Assembly (NCBI GenBank): GCA_013821525.1
Contig: JACDGR010000182.1
Span: 1 to 6,850 of the forward strand
Reading direction: 5' to 3'
Length of the DNA stretch: 6,850 bases
From: Actinomycetota bacterium
GTDB lineage: Bacteria; Actinomycetota; Thermoleophilia; Gaiellales; Gaiellaceae
Shown in pieces: positions 1 to 6,196 of this stretch. Made by a program: the position numbers and the translations under genes. Position 1 is the first letter of the stretch. Every line of letters starts with the position of its first letter. Below the pieces are notes generated by a model. That model did no database searches and was not told the DNA's origin. It saw only the letters and a program-made list of their open reading frames with translations.

Positions 1-285
1 CTCGCGATGTACGTGTACGGCCAACTGGGTGTGAAACTCACGCACTACACCGGCGCCCAATACTACGAAGGGCTCCACATCCCCCTGAGCGAAATCGCCC
101 CAGGAGACCTCCTCTTCTTCGACCAGAACCCCGTCCTCGGCCCACAGCACGAGGGCATCTACATCGGCGACGGGCGATTCATCCAAGCCCCACACACAGG
201 AGACGTCGTCAAAATCTCGAGCCTTGACGAGCCAACCTATGGTTTCTCCTTCGTCGGCGCCGTCCGTCCCTACAACCTAAACTGA
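1..285 (+). CDS. NlpC/P60 family cell-wall peptidase, C-terminal part (5' end outside window)
   Basis: The reading frame is open from base 1 and ends at TGA 283-285, so only the last 94 residues are seen. They form the second half of an NlpC/P60 cysteine peptidase domain, a family that cleaves peptide stems of peptidoglycan outside the cell. Visible hallmarks are the PGDLLFF strand (residues 34-40), the catalytic histidine in PQHEGIYIGDG (His50) and, twelve residues later, the third polar triad position in RFIQAPHTG, here Gln62 where many members have His or Glu. The first residues, LAMYVYGQLGV, normally follow directly after the DCSG nucleophile motif, so the catalytic Cys should lie only a few bases upstream of the window. 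The ATG at 7-9 is internal to the domain and is not the start. The domain sits at the C-terminus, as in actinobacterial RipA-like hydrolases; signal peptide and N-terminal domains cannot be seen. The domain assignment is firm; the exact substrate is unknown. Confidence 0.9.
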   Translation, partial: LAMYVYGQLGVKLTHYTGAQYYEGLHIPLSEIAPGDLLFFDQNPVLGPQHEGIYIGDGRFIQAPHTGDVVKISSLDEPTYGFSFVGAVRPYNLN

Positions 286-310
286 CAGGCCCGGGGTTGG
301 TCAGGTAGTT
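280..310 (+). terminator. Weak hairpin over the peptidase stop codon
   Basis: AACTGAC (280-286) can pair with GTCAG (300-304) plus AGTT (307-310), with a 2-base bulge and a GC-rich loop. No T-tract follows, so a role as terminator is only possible, not shown. Confidence 0.2.
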
Positions 311-576
311 GGCTGTGTGAGCGACCGCGAGTGACTGTGCTCTACCGACCGGCAAACGCGGTCGCAAGCTTTGCTGTCAGCGAGATGAAGCTGATTTGGC
401 GCGGTAGCGGCTAGCGAGTTCGGGACTCAGATCTGTCGGTTTCTCCAGCGAGAGCGCTTAAAGACTGCGTCGAGAAAGCTACTGACCCCGGGTGCGGTGA
501 CAACTCAAGAACTCGAAACCGCCAGCGCAAAGCACTACGCCTCGCGGTCGAACGGCTGATCAAGCCTTAAGCAAGG
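286..576. other. Gap with no recognisable gene
   Basis: No frame in this 290-bp stretch gives a recognisable protein. The plus strand carries short open pieces that look faintly coding (for example KQGYDEGVAFEIA before a TAG at 608-610), but they match no family I recognise and are interrupted by stops. It is best read as decayed intergenic DNA. Confidence 0.4.
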
Positions 577-825
577 CTACGACGAGGGCGTCGCATTCGA
601 GATCGCGTAGATGCGGGCGTGTGATGGATCCGCTCGTTTCTGTGTCACGCCACGATTCGTCTCGTGGCCACCTCCGAGGACGACGAGATCGGCGTTGAGG
701 GTGCGCGCCACCTCGAGGATCACCGGGACTGGATTGCCGGCGGCGGCTTCGATGAAGCCGCGGATGCCGTACTGCTCAACGCGAGCGACGGCTTCGGTAA
801 GGGACTTCCATTGCCAGTCGTGCAT
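577..825 (-). pseudogene. Universal stress protein (UspA)-like fragment
   Basis: An 82-residue minus-strand frame contains a segment resembling the C-terminal half of a Usp domain: LTEAVARVEQYG, then GNPVPVILEVARTL, then NADLVVLGGGHETNRG. In the family this is the helix, the G-x-P-x-x-x-I-x-x-x-A motif and the A-D-L-V-V-x-G strand that leads to the nucleotide-binding glycine loop. After HETNRG the similarity stops and the frame ends 20 residues later without the last Usp strand. Upstream the frame stays open to a TGA at 910-912, but that part does not look like a Usp N-terminus. A whole Usp domain is about 140 residues, so this is at most a fragment broken at both ends. It could be an unrelated short protein; assignment rests on pattern resemblance only. 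Confidence 0.4.
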
Positions 826-1001
826 GTCCGGCGTGATACGAGCGGGACGCGAGCCGGCCGTCTCGGCGTCGAGGCGGGTAGCGTCAGCCAGCCTCCCATC
901 TGCTGGATGTCACACTTGCTTGTGTCAACCGGGTACCTCGTCGTCTGTCGGAACCTCGAACCTCCCGACACGACCGCTCGCCCCCATCGCTTCGATTGGA
1001 G

Positions 1002-1082
1002 TCAACCCCGCATGCTCCTCAGCTGAGTCGTCGCGACTTACTCGGCGGCCTCGTCCGCGAGTACGAGCGGGCCGCGGCATGA
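1002..1082 (+). pseudogene. Possible C-terminal tail of an integrase-type transposase
   Basis: The plus-strand frame ending at TGA 1080-1082 reads LSRRDLLGGLVREYERAAA. A closing stretch of the form LLGGL(I/V)xEY..AA is one I associate with the C-termini of actinobacterial integrase-core (DDE) transposases. Nothing upstream in this frame shows the catalytic core, so only a scar of the gene's end would remain. The match is short and recalled from family familiarity, so confidence is low; chance coding-like sequence is the alternative. Confidence 0.28.
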
Positions 1083-1115
1083 CGATCATGTTTCTCTGCA
1101 CTCCACGGGATGGTT

Positions 1116-1856
1116 TCAGGGCCTTGCTGTCCGGCGTAGGAAGGCGAGTACGAACACACGGGCACGGCGCTCCGTGTAGGTGTTCTCGAGGAGCGAAGTC
1201 CCGTGCGAGCCGCCGGGAAGGATCAGCAGCGCCTTGTCTTTCGTCGGCGCTCGGCTTTCCATGGTTCGGGCGTCGTCTGGGAACGTCCCGTCCTCTTTGG
1301 CTGCCATGAACCGGGCGGGAATCTTGAGGCGGCGAGCGGCCTGTAACGCGTCGTTGCTCCAGAATGAGCCTGCACCGGAGATCGAGACGATCCCGGCAAG
1401 GTGATAGGCGGGCGTCGCCCCTGCGATCACGACGGCGGTTCCGCCCATCGACGAGCCAATCGCCACAACTCGCCGGGCGCCCAGCCGCCGTACTTCGTCC
1501 GCGGCGCCGCCGACGTCTGCGGCAAGCGCTGTCGTGCTCCCTCGCTTCGGGACAGGCGAAAGGCCGAAGCCGCGGAAGTCGATCGCCAGCACCCGGTAGC
1601 CGCGGCCTGCGAAGAGCTTCGCCATCGCGTACCACTCGCAGGAGTCGCTCCCGACTTGATGCCCGAGGACAAGTCCGAGTGCGCCCTTGCCGGTCGTGAT
1701 CCCGTTCAGGCGAACCCCGTCAGCGGCGGCAAAGAAAACCTGCCGGAAACCATCTCCCTGTGAGAGGCAATACGGCGCAGCAGTACTGCGCGCGCCTGCT
1801 GACGACGTGAGCGCAAACAGCACGCAGAGCCCGATGAACGCAACGCGGATCTTCAC
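1116..1856 (-). CDS. Secreted alpha/beta hydrolase
   Basis: A 246-residue serine hydrolase of the alpha/beta fold. Residues 1-22 form a Sec-type signal peptide (short basic start, hydrophobic core around AFIGLCVLFAL, likely cleavage after SSAGA), so the enzyme probably acts outside the membrane. The catalytic set is complete: oxyanion-side LGHQVGS at 64-70, nucleophile elbow GSSMGG with Ser136, acid probably Asp189 in AAKEDG, and His218 in PGGSHG. The GFGLS motif at 96-100 is typical of the fold. The GTG start at 1856-1854 overlaps the TGA stop of the PadR gene (GTGA), which implies translational coupling and one transcript; reading further upstream would enter the regulator in another frame. 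The likely substrate is an ester or dienelactone-like compound, but nothing in the sequence fixes it. The open frame is intact and GC-rich at third positions, so the gene is probably functional even if its upstream regulator is broken. Confidence 0.85.
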   Translation of the reverse strand: MKIRVAFIGLCVLFALTSSAGARSTAAPYCLSQGDGFRQVFFAAADGVRLNGITTGKGALGLVLGHQVGSDSCEWYAMAKLFAGRGYRVLAIDFRGFGLSPVPKRGSTTALAADVGGAADEVRRLGARRVVAIGSSMGGTAVVIAGATPAYHLAGIVSISGAGSFWSNDALQAARRLKIPARFMAAKEDGTFPDDARTMESRAPTKDKALLILPGGSHGTSLLENTYTERRARVFVLAFLRRTARP

Positions 1857-2411
1857 GAACCCACCTCGCCGAGGACCTCGAGCGTCTCGTCGCACCAGCC
1901 GAGTGTCGCACGGCCGCGCAGGAGCGCAAACCGAAACGAGATCAAATCGAGCGGCGACGCTTCTGGTTCGGCCTCCTCCTGTTGCTCCCACGCCGCGAGC
2001 AGCTGTGCGACATGTTCGCGATAGGCGATCACCAGCTCCGCGGCGGCGCCGGGTGCAGCTCGACGCGCGAAGAAGACCTGAAGGAGAAACAGGTCGCGTG
2101 GCGGGGTCAAGTCGAGCGTCGAGTCCGAGAGCCAGGCTTGGAGTACCTCTCGCCCAGCCCCGGTGAGCGAGTACAGCTCCTTCGCCGGACCGCGCTCCTT
2201 GGCAGTGTGCGACGAAACGAGCCCCGCGGCGTCGAGCCGGCCAAGCACCGTGTATAGGGCCGCTCTTCGCCGGCGCCCACATGTACCCGACCGAGCGTTC
2301 AACCCGTTTCAGCAGGTCATACCCTGATTGGTCGGCGCGCGAATTCAAAAGACCGAGCACCGCATATTCCGTCGCCGTCAGACTCGTAGTACCGACCGAA
2401 CTAGTTCGCAT
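1853..2411 (-). pseudogene. PadR-family transcriptional regulator, frameshifted
   Basis: Two overlapping minus-strand frames together give a full PadR protein of about 185 residues. The first (from ATG 2411) holds the start of the winged helix: TEYAVLGLL, SGYDLLKRVERSVGYMWAPAKS. The second, one base out of register, continues ALYTVLGRLDAAGLV, the wing with KELYSLTGAGREVLQAWL, and a helical C-terminal dimerisation domain ending at TGA 1855-1853. Family members read APAKS-x-(I/L)Y-x-VL, so removing one G of GCGGCC around 2258-2262 restores the gene exactly. PadR proteins are usually repressors that bind their own promoter and are released by small aromatic or drug-like ligands. The stop codon overlaps the GTG start of the hydrolase downstream. 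The protein is either a real recent pseudogene or the victim of a base-call error; the rest of both halves is well preserved. The start is uncertain: no clear Shine-Dalgarno precedes ATG 2411, and GTG 2435 is in frame. Confidence 0.85.
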
Positions 2412-2420
2412 CGGACTAGT
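2397..2420. promoter_or_regulatory. Candidate PadR auto-operator: ACTAGT pair at the regulator's start
   Basis: CGAACTAGTTCG (2397-2408) is a perfect 12-bp palindrome, and a second ACTAGT lies at 2415-2420, 15 bp centre to centre, one and a half helical turns apart. Both straddle the PadR start codon, where autorepression would act. Part of the palindrome is coding, so it may be coincidence. Confidence 0.28.
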
Positions 2421-2435
2421 GTGCCTGCGCAGCAC

Positions 2436-2727
2436 CTACGGCATCCGCGGGTACTCCGGACGAGTTCGACAGTACGAGCGTGACCCGGGTTTGAGATCCG
2501 TCATCACATCGTCGCGCCAGAGAACGCCCGATGTTGTAATTCGCGTCACAGACACGGCGATCGTTGATCCCGTGAGCCTGTCTGGTCGTGTCACCGGGGA
2601 GGGTTCGGAGATCGCGTATGCCGTTCCGTCTCGCCAGAGGAACGCGCGGGCTGCGAAGCCGCTGCTACGGCTCGCGTTCTGCGGGCGCTCGATTGAACTT
2701 TGACGCTCTCCTCGACTCAGGCACCTT
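2436..2727. other. Gap without a gene, upstream of the PadR gene
   Basis: No frame on either strand gives a recognisable protein. The region must hold the minus-strand promoter of the PadR-hydrolase pair, but I find no convincing -10/-35. One imperfect hairpin stands out: CAGAC-ACGG (2549-2557) pairs with CCGT and GTCTG (ending 2584) with a bulge on the 3' side. The boundary with the IS110 left end is not visible. Confidence 0.4.
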
Positions 2728-3011
2728 GGACGTCACTCCTGAACTGTGAGTGTGTGGGTCGTCCCGTCTGGGGCGTTTGGCAGGTTGGCTCCCGTGCTCT
2801 CGGTTTGTGACTCGATTCTCGAATGACGCGTTGCTGCGGTGTCTTTCCAGTGATGTGTCCGAGCGGAGAGTCCGGTGTAGGCCTGGCGTCCGCTTGCTGG
2901 CCTTGTTCAGAAGCCTGTCCGCGTAGTGAGCGCGTGACCCGTCACAGTTCTGCCGCCCGCGGTTTTGCATCCCCAGACCGACACCGGTTCGTGTCCCCCA
3001 ACATTTCGGCT
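2728..3011 (+). ncRNA. Candidate IS110 left end with bridge-RNA-like structured region
   Basis: IS110-group elements carry a long non-coding left end before the transposase gene that encodes a structured bridge RNA pairing with target and donor DNA (established for IS621). Here about 280 non-coding bases precede the IS110 transposase start. They contain several stem candidates: GGACG/CGTCC (2728-2732 with 2760-2764) enclosing TCAC/GTGA (2733-2736 with 2746-2749); AGGCC/GGCCT (2879-2883 with 2899-2903); GTGAC/GTCAC (2934-2945); and GACAC/GTGTC (2980-2984 with 2991-2995, loop CGGTTC). The stems are short and were found by eye without energy calculation. The RNA call rests mainly on the family's known arrangement; ends of the RNA and of the element are unknown. 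Confidence 0.33.
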
Positions 3012-3027
3012 GGAGGTCGGTAAACGG

Positions 3028-3330
3028 ATGCTCGCAGATCAGCTGGACTACATCGTCGGTGTCGACCCGCACCGCGACACGCACGCGCTCGCGGTCGTGG
3101 AGGTTGCCAGCGGCGCGGTCATCGTCGAGGCGACGGTGGTCGCGAACAACGACAGTTACACGGAGGCGCTGAGGCTCGTCGAGGAGCACGCGACGGGCCG
3201 ACGCGTGTTCGCGATCGAAGGGACAGGCTCCTACGGTCTGGCACTGGACAGGCACTGCGCCACCACGTGGCTCGCTCTGACACGACGCGTGCTTGTGCCC
3301 AAACGGCGCGGGCTGCCGTCCTGGGCGTAA
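3028..3330 (+). pseudogene. IS110-family transposase, N-terminal remnant
   Basis: The 100-residue frame starts with the RuvC-like DEDD domain of IS110 transposases: DYIVGVDPHRDTHALAVV with the first catalytic Asp at residue 13, and RRVFAIEGTGSYG with the Glu at residue 64. ATG 3028 is chosen because GGAGGT (3012-3017) lies ten bases upstream; longer in-frame starts have no such site. After residue 70 the sequence loses similarity and ends at TAA 3328-3330. In another frame (3243-3341) the text ARSDTTRACAQTARAAVLG resembles the next family block (KSDxxDAxxAARAxL), so the frame probably broke near 3243 with some residues lost, and the fourth catalytic Asp is not preserved. Normal members are about 350-420 residues with a C-terminal domain carrying the catalytic Ser; that is wholly absent. 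The product cannot be an active recombinase. Confidence 0.82.
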
Positions 3331-3394
3331 GCATCTCGCCCTAGCCACCGTGTTAACAGCTGTTCCGGGGCCGGCCGGCGGAGCGAGTCCAGCC

Positions 3395-4546
3395 TCAGTG
3401 CGACATCTTCCCCTTAACGTTGCCGACGTTGAGCAGGCCAACTTGGCCCTGGTCGACTGCCGCGAAGGCATGTGACACGAAGGGGTAGAGACCGGGCTGG
3501 TCGATCTTGACGTCGAAGACGCCGCCACCGCCGGCCGGGACTGTGACCGTCTGCACGTTGTGCAGCGCGTCGGCCGGGTTCATGTCACCGAACGCGTAGG
3601 CGGTGTCGAGGATCGTGCCGACGATATGGAAGTCGGTGTCCAGCGACGGCCCCGCGTCAACGACCCAGAAACGGACGAGCTGACCAGGATCGGCCGTGAG
3701 GGGATGCGTCACGTACTGGCCTGAGTAGCCGTTGAAGGTCATCCAGTCCGGCTGGCGCGCGTGCGCCTTCGCCATGTTGAAGGTCGCCGGCGTGCCGATA
3801 CCGTCGTTTGAGAGGTACCACTCACTCGCGACGAGCACGTAGTTCTTGTCGGCCTTCGGCAGCACACCCGGCTTCGGCTCGACCACGATCGCGCCGTACA
3901 TGCCGTTCGCGATGTGCATCAGCACCGGCTTGGTGCCGCAGTGATACATGAAGACACCCGGGTCGTTGGCCCGGAACGTATAGCTGACAGACTTACCCGG
4001 GAAGACATCCGTGAACGCCTTGTTCGGAGCGATCCGAGCGGCATGGAAGTCGACCGAGTGCGGGATCGCACCGTTGTTGGTCAGCGTGATCTTGACCAAC
4101 TGGCCCTGCCGCACATGGATGACCGGGCCCGGCGCGCCACCGGCCCAAGCCCAGGCCGCGTAGCGAACACCCGGCGCGATCTGGATGGTGATGTCGGTCA
4201 GCGCGAGCCGGACATGCGCGACCGGCCCGGCCTGTGCCGGCGGCAGCGTCGCCGGGTAGGGCGCATGCGCCGCTGCTACTTCACCGGCGTTTGTCGGCGC
4301 CGCACCCGCAAAGCTCTTCAGAGAGCCGGAGCTGGCGCCCATATCGGTGCCCGCTGTCGGGGCCGTCGCGGCCGATGCTGACCTGTCGGTCGAAGTGGCC
4401 CTCGAGTGCCTCGCGTCGCTCCACATCAGGATCACGACGACGCCGAGCACCACGACCAACAACCCCATGAGAAGGGCCGCGGCACCCGCCAGCGCAACGC
4501 CGACACCGTCGTCGCCGAGCTTGCCGGTATCTCTGCTGCTAGACAC
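3395..4546 (-). CDS. nirK: Membrane-anchored copper-containing nitrite reductase-like multicopper oxidase (AniA/NirK type)
   Basis: A 383-residue two-domain cupredoxin protein. Residues 16-42 form one membrane helix, followed by a Ser/Thr/Ala-rich linker (about 45-105) and the catalytic part (108-375) outside the membrane. In the first cupredoxin domain PHSVDFH supplies His163 (type 1 Cu), Asp166 (catalytic) and His168 (type 2 Cu); YHC supplies His202 (type 2) and Cys203 (type 1); MHIANGM supplies His211 and Met216 (type 1). The second domain gives FHIVG with His307 (catalytic) and FVSHAF with His359 (type 2). This full set and the 8-residue Cys-His spacing match class II enzymes such as Neisseria AniA, which reduce nitrite to nitric oxide. 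Two-domain laccases place the type 1 site differently. GTG 4546 is chosen because AAAGGAG lies four bases upstream; a TTG at 4603 would add 19 residues without a good site. A broader multicopper oxidase role remains possible, as biochemical proof cannot come from sequence. Confidence 0.85.
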   Translation of the reverse strand: MSSSRDTGKLGDDGVGVALAGAAALLMGLLVVVLGVVVILMWSDARHSRATSTDRSASAATAPTAGTDMGASSGSLKSFAGAAPTNAGEVAAAHAPYPATLPPAQAGPVAHVRLALTDITIQIAPGVRYAAWAWAGGAPGPVIHVRQGQLVKITLTNNGAIPHSVDFHAARIAPNKAFTDVFPGKSVSYTFRANDPGVFMYHCGTKPVLMHIANGMYGAIVVEPKPGVLPKADKNYVLVASEWYLSNDGIGTPATFNMAKAHARQPDWMTFNGYSGQYVTHPLTADPGQLVRFWVVDAGPSLDTDFHIVGTILDTAYAFGDMNPADALHNVQTVTVPAGGGGVFDVKIDQPGLYPFVSHAFAAVDQGQVGLLNVGNVKGKMSH

Positions 4547-4550
4547 GATG

Positions 4551-4557
4551 CTCCTTT
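4551..4557 (-). promoter_or_regulatory. Ribosome binding site of the copper nitrite reductase gene
   Basis: On the minus strand AAAGGAG precedes GTG 4546 with a 4-base spacer. It is the only strong Shine-Dalgarno sequence near the 5' end and decides the GTG start over the upstream TTG at 4603. Confidence 0.6.
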
Positions 4558-4649
4558 CCTCGAAACGATCCAGGCCGAGGCGAAGTGCCCTCCCTCTCGA
4601 CAATAGGACCTCGACGGAGGAACAGCCTCGCTGACAAGCCGCCGATCGA

Positions 4650-4666
4650 CTGCGGAGTTCCCGCAG
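4650..4666. promoter_or_regulatory. Inverted repeat in the nitrite reductase leader
   Basis: CTGCGG (4650-4655) and CCGCAG (4661-4666) form a perfect 6-bp inverted repeat around a 5-base centre, about 105 bp upstream of the GTG start. It could be an operator or an RNA hairpin in the leader. It does not resemble the TTGAT-type boxes of Fnr/NnrR regulators. Confidence 0.25.
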
Positions 4667-4816
4667 AACAGGCGCCGCCTACTTCGTCGCCGGGCTACCG
4701 TGCTCTCACTTAGTCAGCAACGTCAAATGATTATCGACGGCGATGCTCGGCCGACCGGGGTTTCCCCCGTGGGAGTCCCGCGATGGTGGAGCCCGCCGAC
4801 TGGGTCGACATCGTCA

Positions 4817-4966
4817 TTACTGGGGCCTTCGGCCTCCCGGCACGATCGGCGGCAGCGCCATCAGCTTGCGGCCGTACTTTGGGATCAGCACCATCTGGGC
4901 GACATTAAGCGGGTCGTCGATCGCGACGCGCCGCAAACCCGGGCTGACCGACGCGTTCTCCCTCCG
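4817..4966 (-). other. Coding-like 49-residue fragment, unknown
   Basis: On the minus strand a frame between TAG (4969-4967) and TAA (4819-4817) reads smoothly, including VAIDDPLNV and VAQMVLIPKYGRK, with a composition like a real protein rather than a shadow. It has no ATG or GTG start, although GGAGGGAG (4965-4958) lies at its head. It may be the C-terminal remnant of a lost gene. I do not recognise the family. Confidence 0.22.
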
Positions 4967-5187
4967 CTAACGAAACGGTACGAGGTCACGGACTGGGCAA
5001 TACACAGACAGGCAGCTACCTCGCACGCAGCCTCTACCGCCTACTCGAACACGGAGCACCGCTCGCGACTTGACATAGATAGAAGCATCTGTGATCCCTT
5101 GTCGACTCCACTTTCTTCGTGTCTGCCCCGGCGAGGCCCCGCGCCGCGACCCTAGAGGCGAGCAACGCATGACGCGTCGACAGTCGC

Positions 5188-5988
5188 CTAGTAGCCGCTG
5201 AAGCTGTCGCTCGCGATCCGCTTCTCTGCAACGCCGGCGGCTCCCAAGCTCGCGGTGACGGCTTCCACCAGCCCCGGCGGCCCGGCGACCAGGAACCGGG
5301 ACGCATCGAACTCCGTGCCGAGCAGGTTGCGCAGTACGTCGGCGTCGAGGCGGCGACTCTCACCCGTCCAGGTTGGGTCGTCCGTCATTGTCAGGATCAC
5401 TCGCAAGTCGGGGATTCGCCGCTCAAGCTCCACGAGCTCGTCAAGGAATGGGCTCGACTCGCGGTCACGGTTCGAATAGACGAGCGCGATGCGATACGGA
5501 AGCTTCCGCTCCGCGATGTCGAGCAGCATGCTCCGGAACACCGTGATCCCGATGCCGCCTGCCACGAAGACGTACAGCTCCGCCGCCTCGCGGGGGAGCA
5601 CAAACGTCCCTTTCGGCACCTCGACGTCGACCTCGTCGCCGATGTGCAATTGCGCCAGCGACTGCTTGAACGCCGAGTCGCGGAGTCGCGTGCAAAAGCC
5701 GAGCACGCCGGGCTCATTCGGCGAGGTGACGACCGAGAAGTGCCGGCGCGCCCCCCGCTCATCGTCGTAGGGCGGATCGAGCAGCGTCACCCAGAAATAC
5801 TGTCCCGCCTCGAACGCGAGCGGCTCACCGGGTACGTCGAAGACGACCAAGAGCGTCCCCTTTGCGACCTCGCGTGTCTCCTTGACCGTCGCGCGCATCG
5901 CACGAAGATACCCGATCAGTCGCTCGTCAGATGCTGCCGTTCGCCCCAGCGCGAGGACGCACTCATCCAAACCGTTCGGCGACCGCAT
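5188..5988 (-). CDS. FAD-dependent oxidoreductase, ferredoxin-NADP+ reductase family
   Basis: A cytoplasmic flavoprotein of 266 residues that should pass electrons between NAD(P)H and a partner protein. Residues 31-135 form the FAD-binding barrel, with the RxYS-type motif RHFS (82-85) contacting the flavin. The nucleotide-binding domain starts at VAGGIGIT (142-149), continues with YSNRDRESSPF (171-181) and AGPPGLVEAV (235-244), and ends in FSGY, an aromatic C-terminus that stacks on flavin or nicotinamide in this family. The usual Pro after GGxGxT is Val150 here. There is no 2Fe-2S domain. Family members begin close to residue 31 (MRATVKETREVA), so ATG 5898, giving 236 residues, is a real alternative start; the first 30 residues match nothing I know. 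A broken truncated hemoglobin lies upstream on the same strand and a copper nitrite reductase downstream, suggesting a role with nitrogen oxides. Partner and cofactor preference are inferred only. Confidence 0.87.
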   Translation of the reverse strand: MRSPNGLDECVLALGRTAASDERLIGYLRAMRATVKETREVAKGTLLVVFDVPGEPLAFEAGQYFWVTLLDPPYDDERGARRHFSVVTSPNEPGVLGFCTRLRDSAFKQSLAQLHIGDEVDVEVPKGTFVLPREAAELYVFVAGGIGITVFRSMLLDIAERKLPYRIALVYSNRDRESSPFLDELVELERRIPDLRVILTMTDDPTWTGESRRLDADVLRNLLGTEFDASRFLVAGPPGLVEAVTASLGAAGVAEKRIASDSFSGY

Positions 5989-5995
5989 CGTTCAT
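5963..5995 (-). other. Ten-codon mini-ORF overlapping the flavin reductase start
   Basis: ATG 5995 opens MNDAVAERFG and stops at TGA 5965-5963. AGAGG lies six bases upstream of this ATG, a better spacing than the 13 bases to the reductase ATG 5988. It may be a leader peptide, or a sign that the reductase really starts downstream at 5898. Chance is also possible. Confidence 0.18.
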
Positions 5996-6052
5996 CGCGT
6001 ACCTCTTCTTTCGTCGCTGACCATGCGGCCTGACCTACGCGCAAGACCATCG

Positions 6053-6112
6053 TCAGATGGCACGAACGCTGTCCTGCAGGTCGATGTTGGGCGGCAGGAT
6101 CTCGGACTTCAT
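6053..6112 (-). other. Small open frame of 19 residues, unknown
   Basis: ATG 6112 to TGA 6055-6053 reads MKSEILPPNIDLQDSVRAI between the globin remnant and the flavin reductase. In the overlapping frame just upstream VKVLLNGSVVYR also looks coding, so this may be the frame-broken end of a lost small gene. I do not recognise it. Confidence 0.13.
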
Positions 6113-6196
6113 GCCGGTAGACGACGCTCCCGTTCAGCAGCACTTTAACGACACCGAATAGCGTCCACGGATGGCTTTGCTCTCGTGTGCTTTGAC

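Larger units (their letters stand above)
2728..3394 (+). mobile_element. Truncated IS110-family insertion sequence remnant
   Basis: The remnant consists of a non-coding left end and the first part of an IS110 transposase. The C-terminal serine-containing transposase domain and the right end are missing; the copper protein's stop codon lies only 64 bp after the transposase stop. IS110 elements leave no terminal inverted repeats or clear target duplication, so I cannot mark exact ends. The left limit given is the first structured part, not a mapped end. Confidence 0.6.
4547..5187. other. Long gap between flavin reductase and nitrite reductase genes
   Basis: These 640 bases hold no complete gene. 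Contents I can point to are the nitrite reductase leader with its Shine-Dalgarno, a perfect short inverted repeat at 4650-4666, GC-rich hairpin GGGG-TTT-CCCC (4757-4767), and a coding-like minus-strand stretch at 4817-4966. A plus-strand TTGACA occurs at 5071-5076 without a convincing -10. The length makes an independent promoter for the nitrite reductase likely. Confidence 0.45.

Noticed and set aside
925..1635. 236-residue minus-strand open frame
   Set aside because: It is an Arg/Pro-rich shadow of the hydrolase in another frame, with no family motifs.
1687..2166. Plus-strand 159-residue open frame opposite PadR and hydrolase
   Set aside because: Antisense shadow: low complexity, Arg-rich, no motifs; both strands cannot be coding while the minus-strand proteins are clearly conserved.
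2665..3528. 287-residue minus-strand frame across the IS110 region
   Set aside because: It runs antisense to a clear IS110 transposase start and into the nitrite reductase in the wrong frame; no recognisable domain.
4717..4735. TTGAC-like half sites as an Fnr/NnrR box for the nitrite reductase
   Set aside because: The two halves (TTGACG and TGACTAA on the minus strand) are not an inverted repeat, so they do not form the expected dyad.
5071..5098. TTGACA at 5071 as a plus-strand promoter
   Set aside because: No -10-like hexamer at 16-18 bases and no plus-strand gene downstream.
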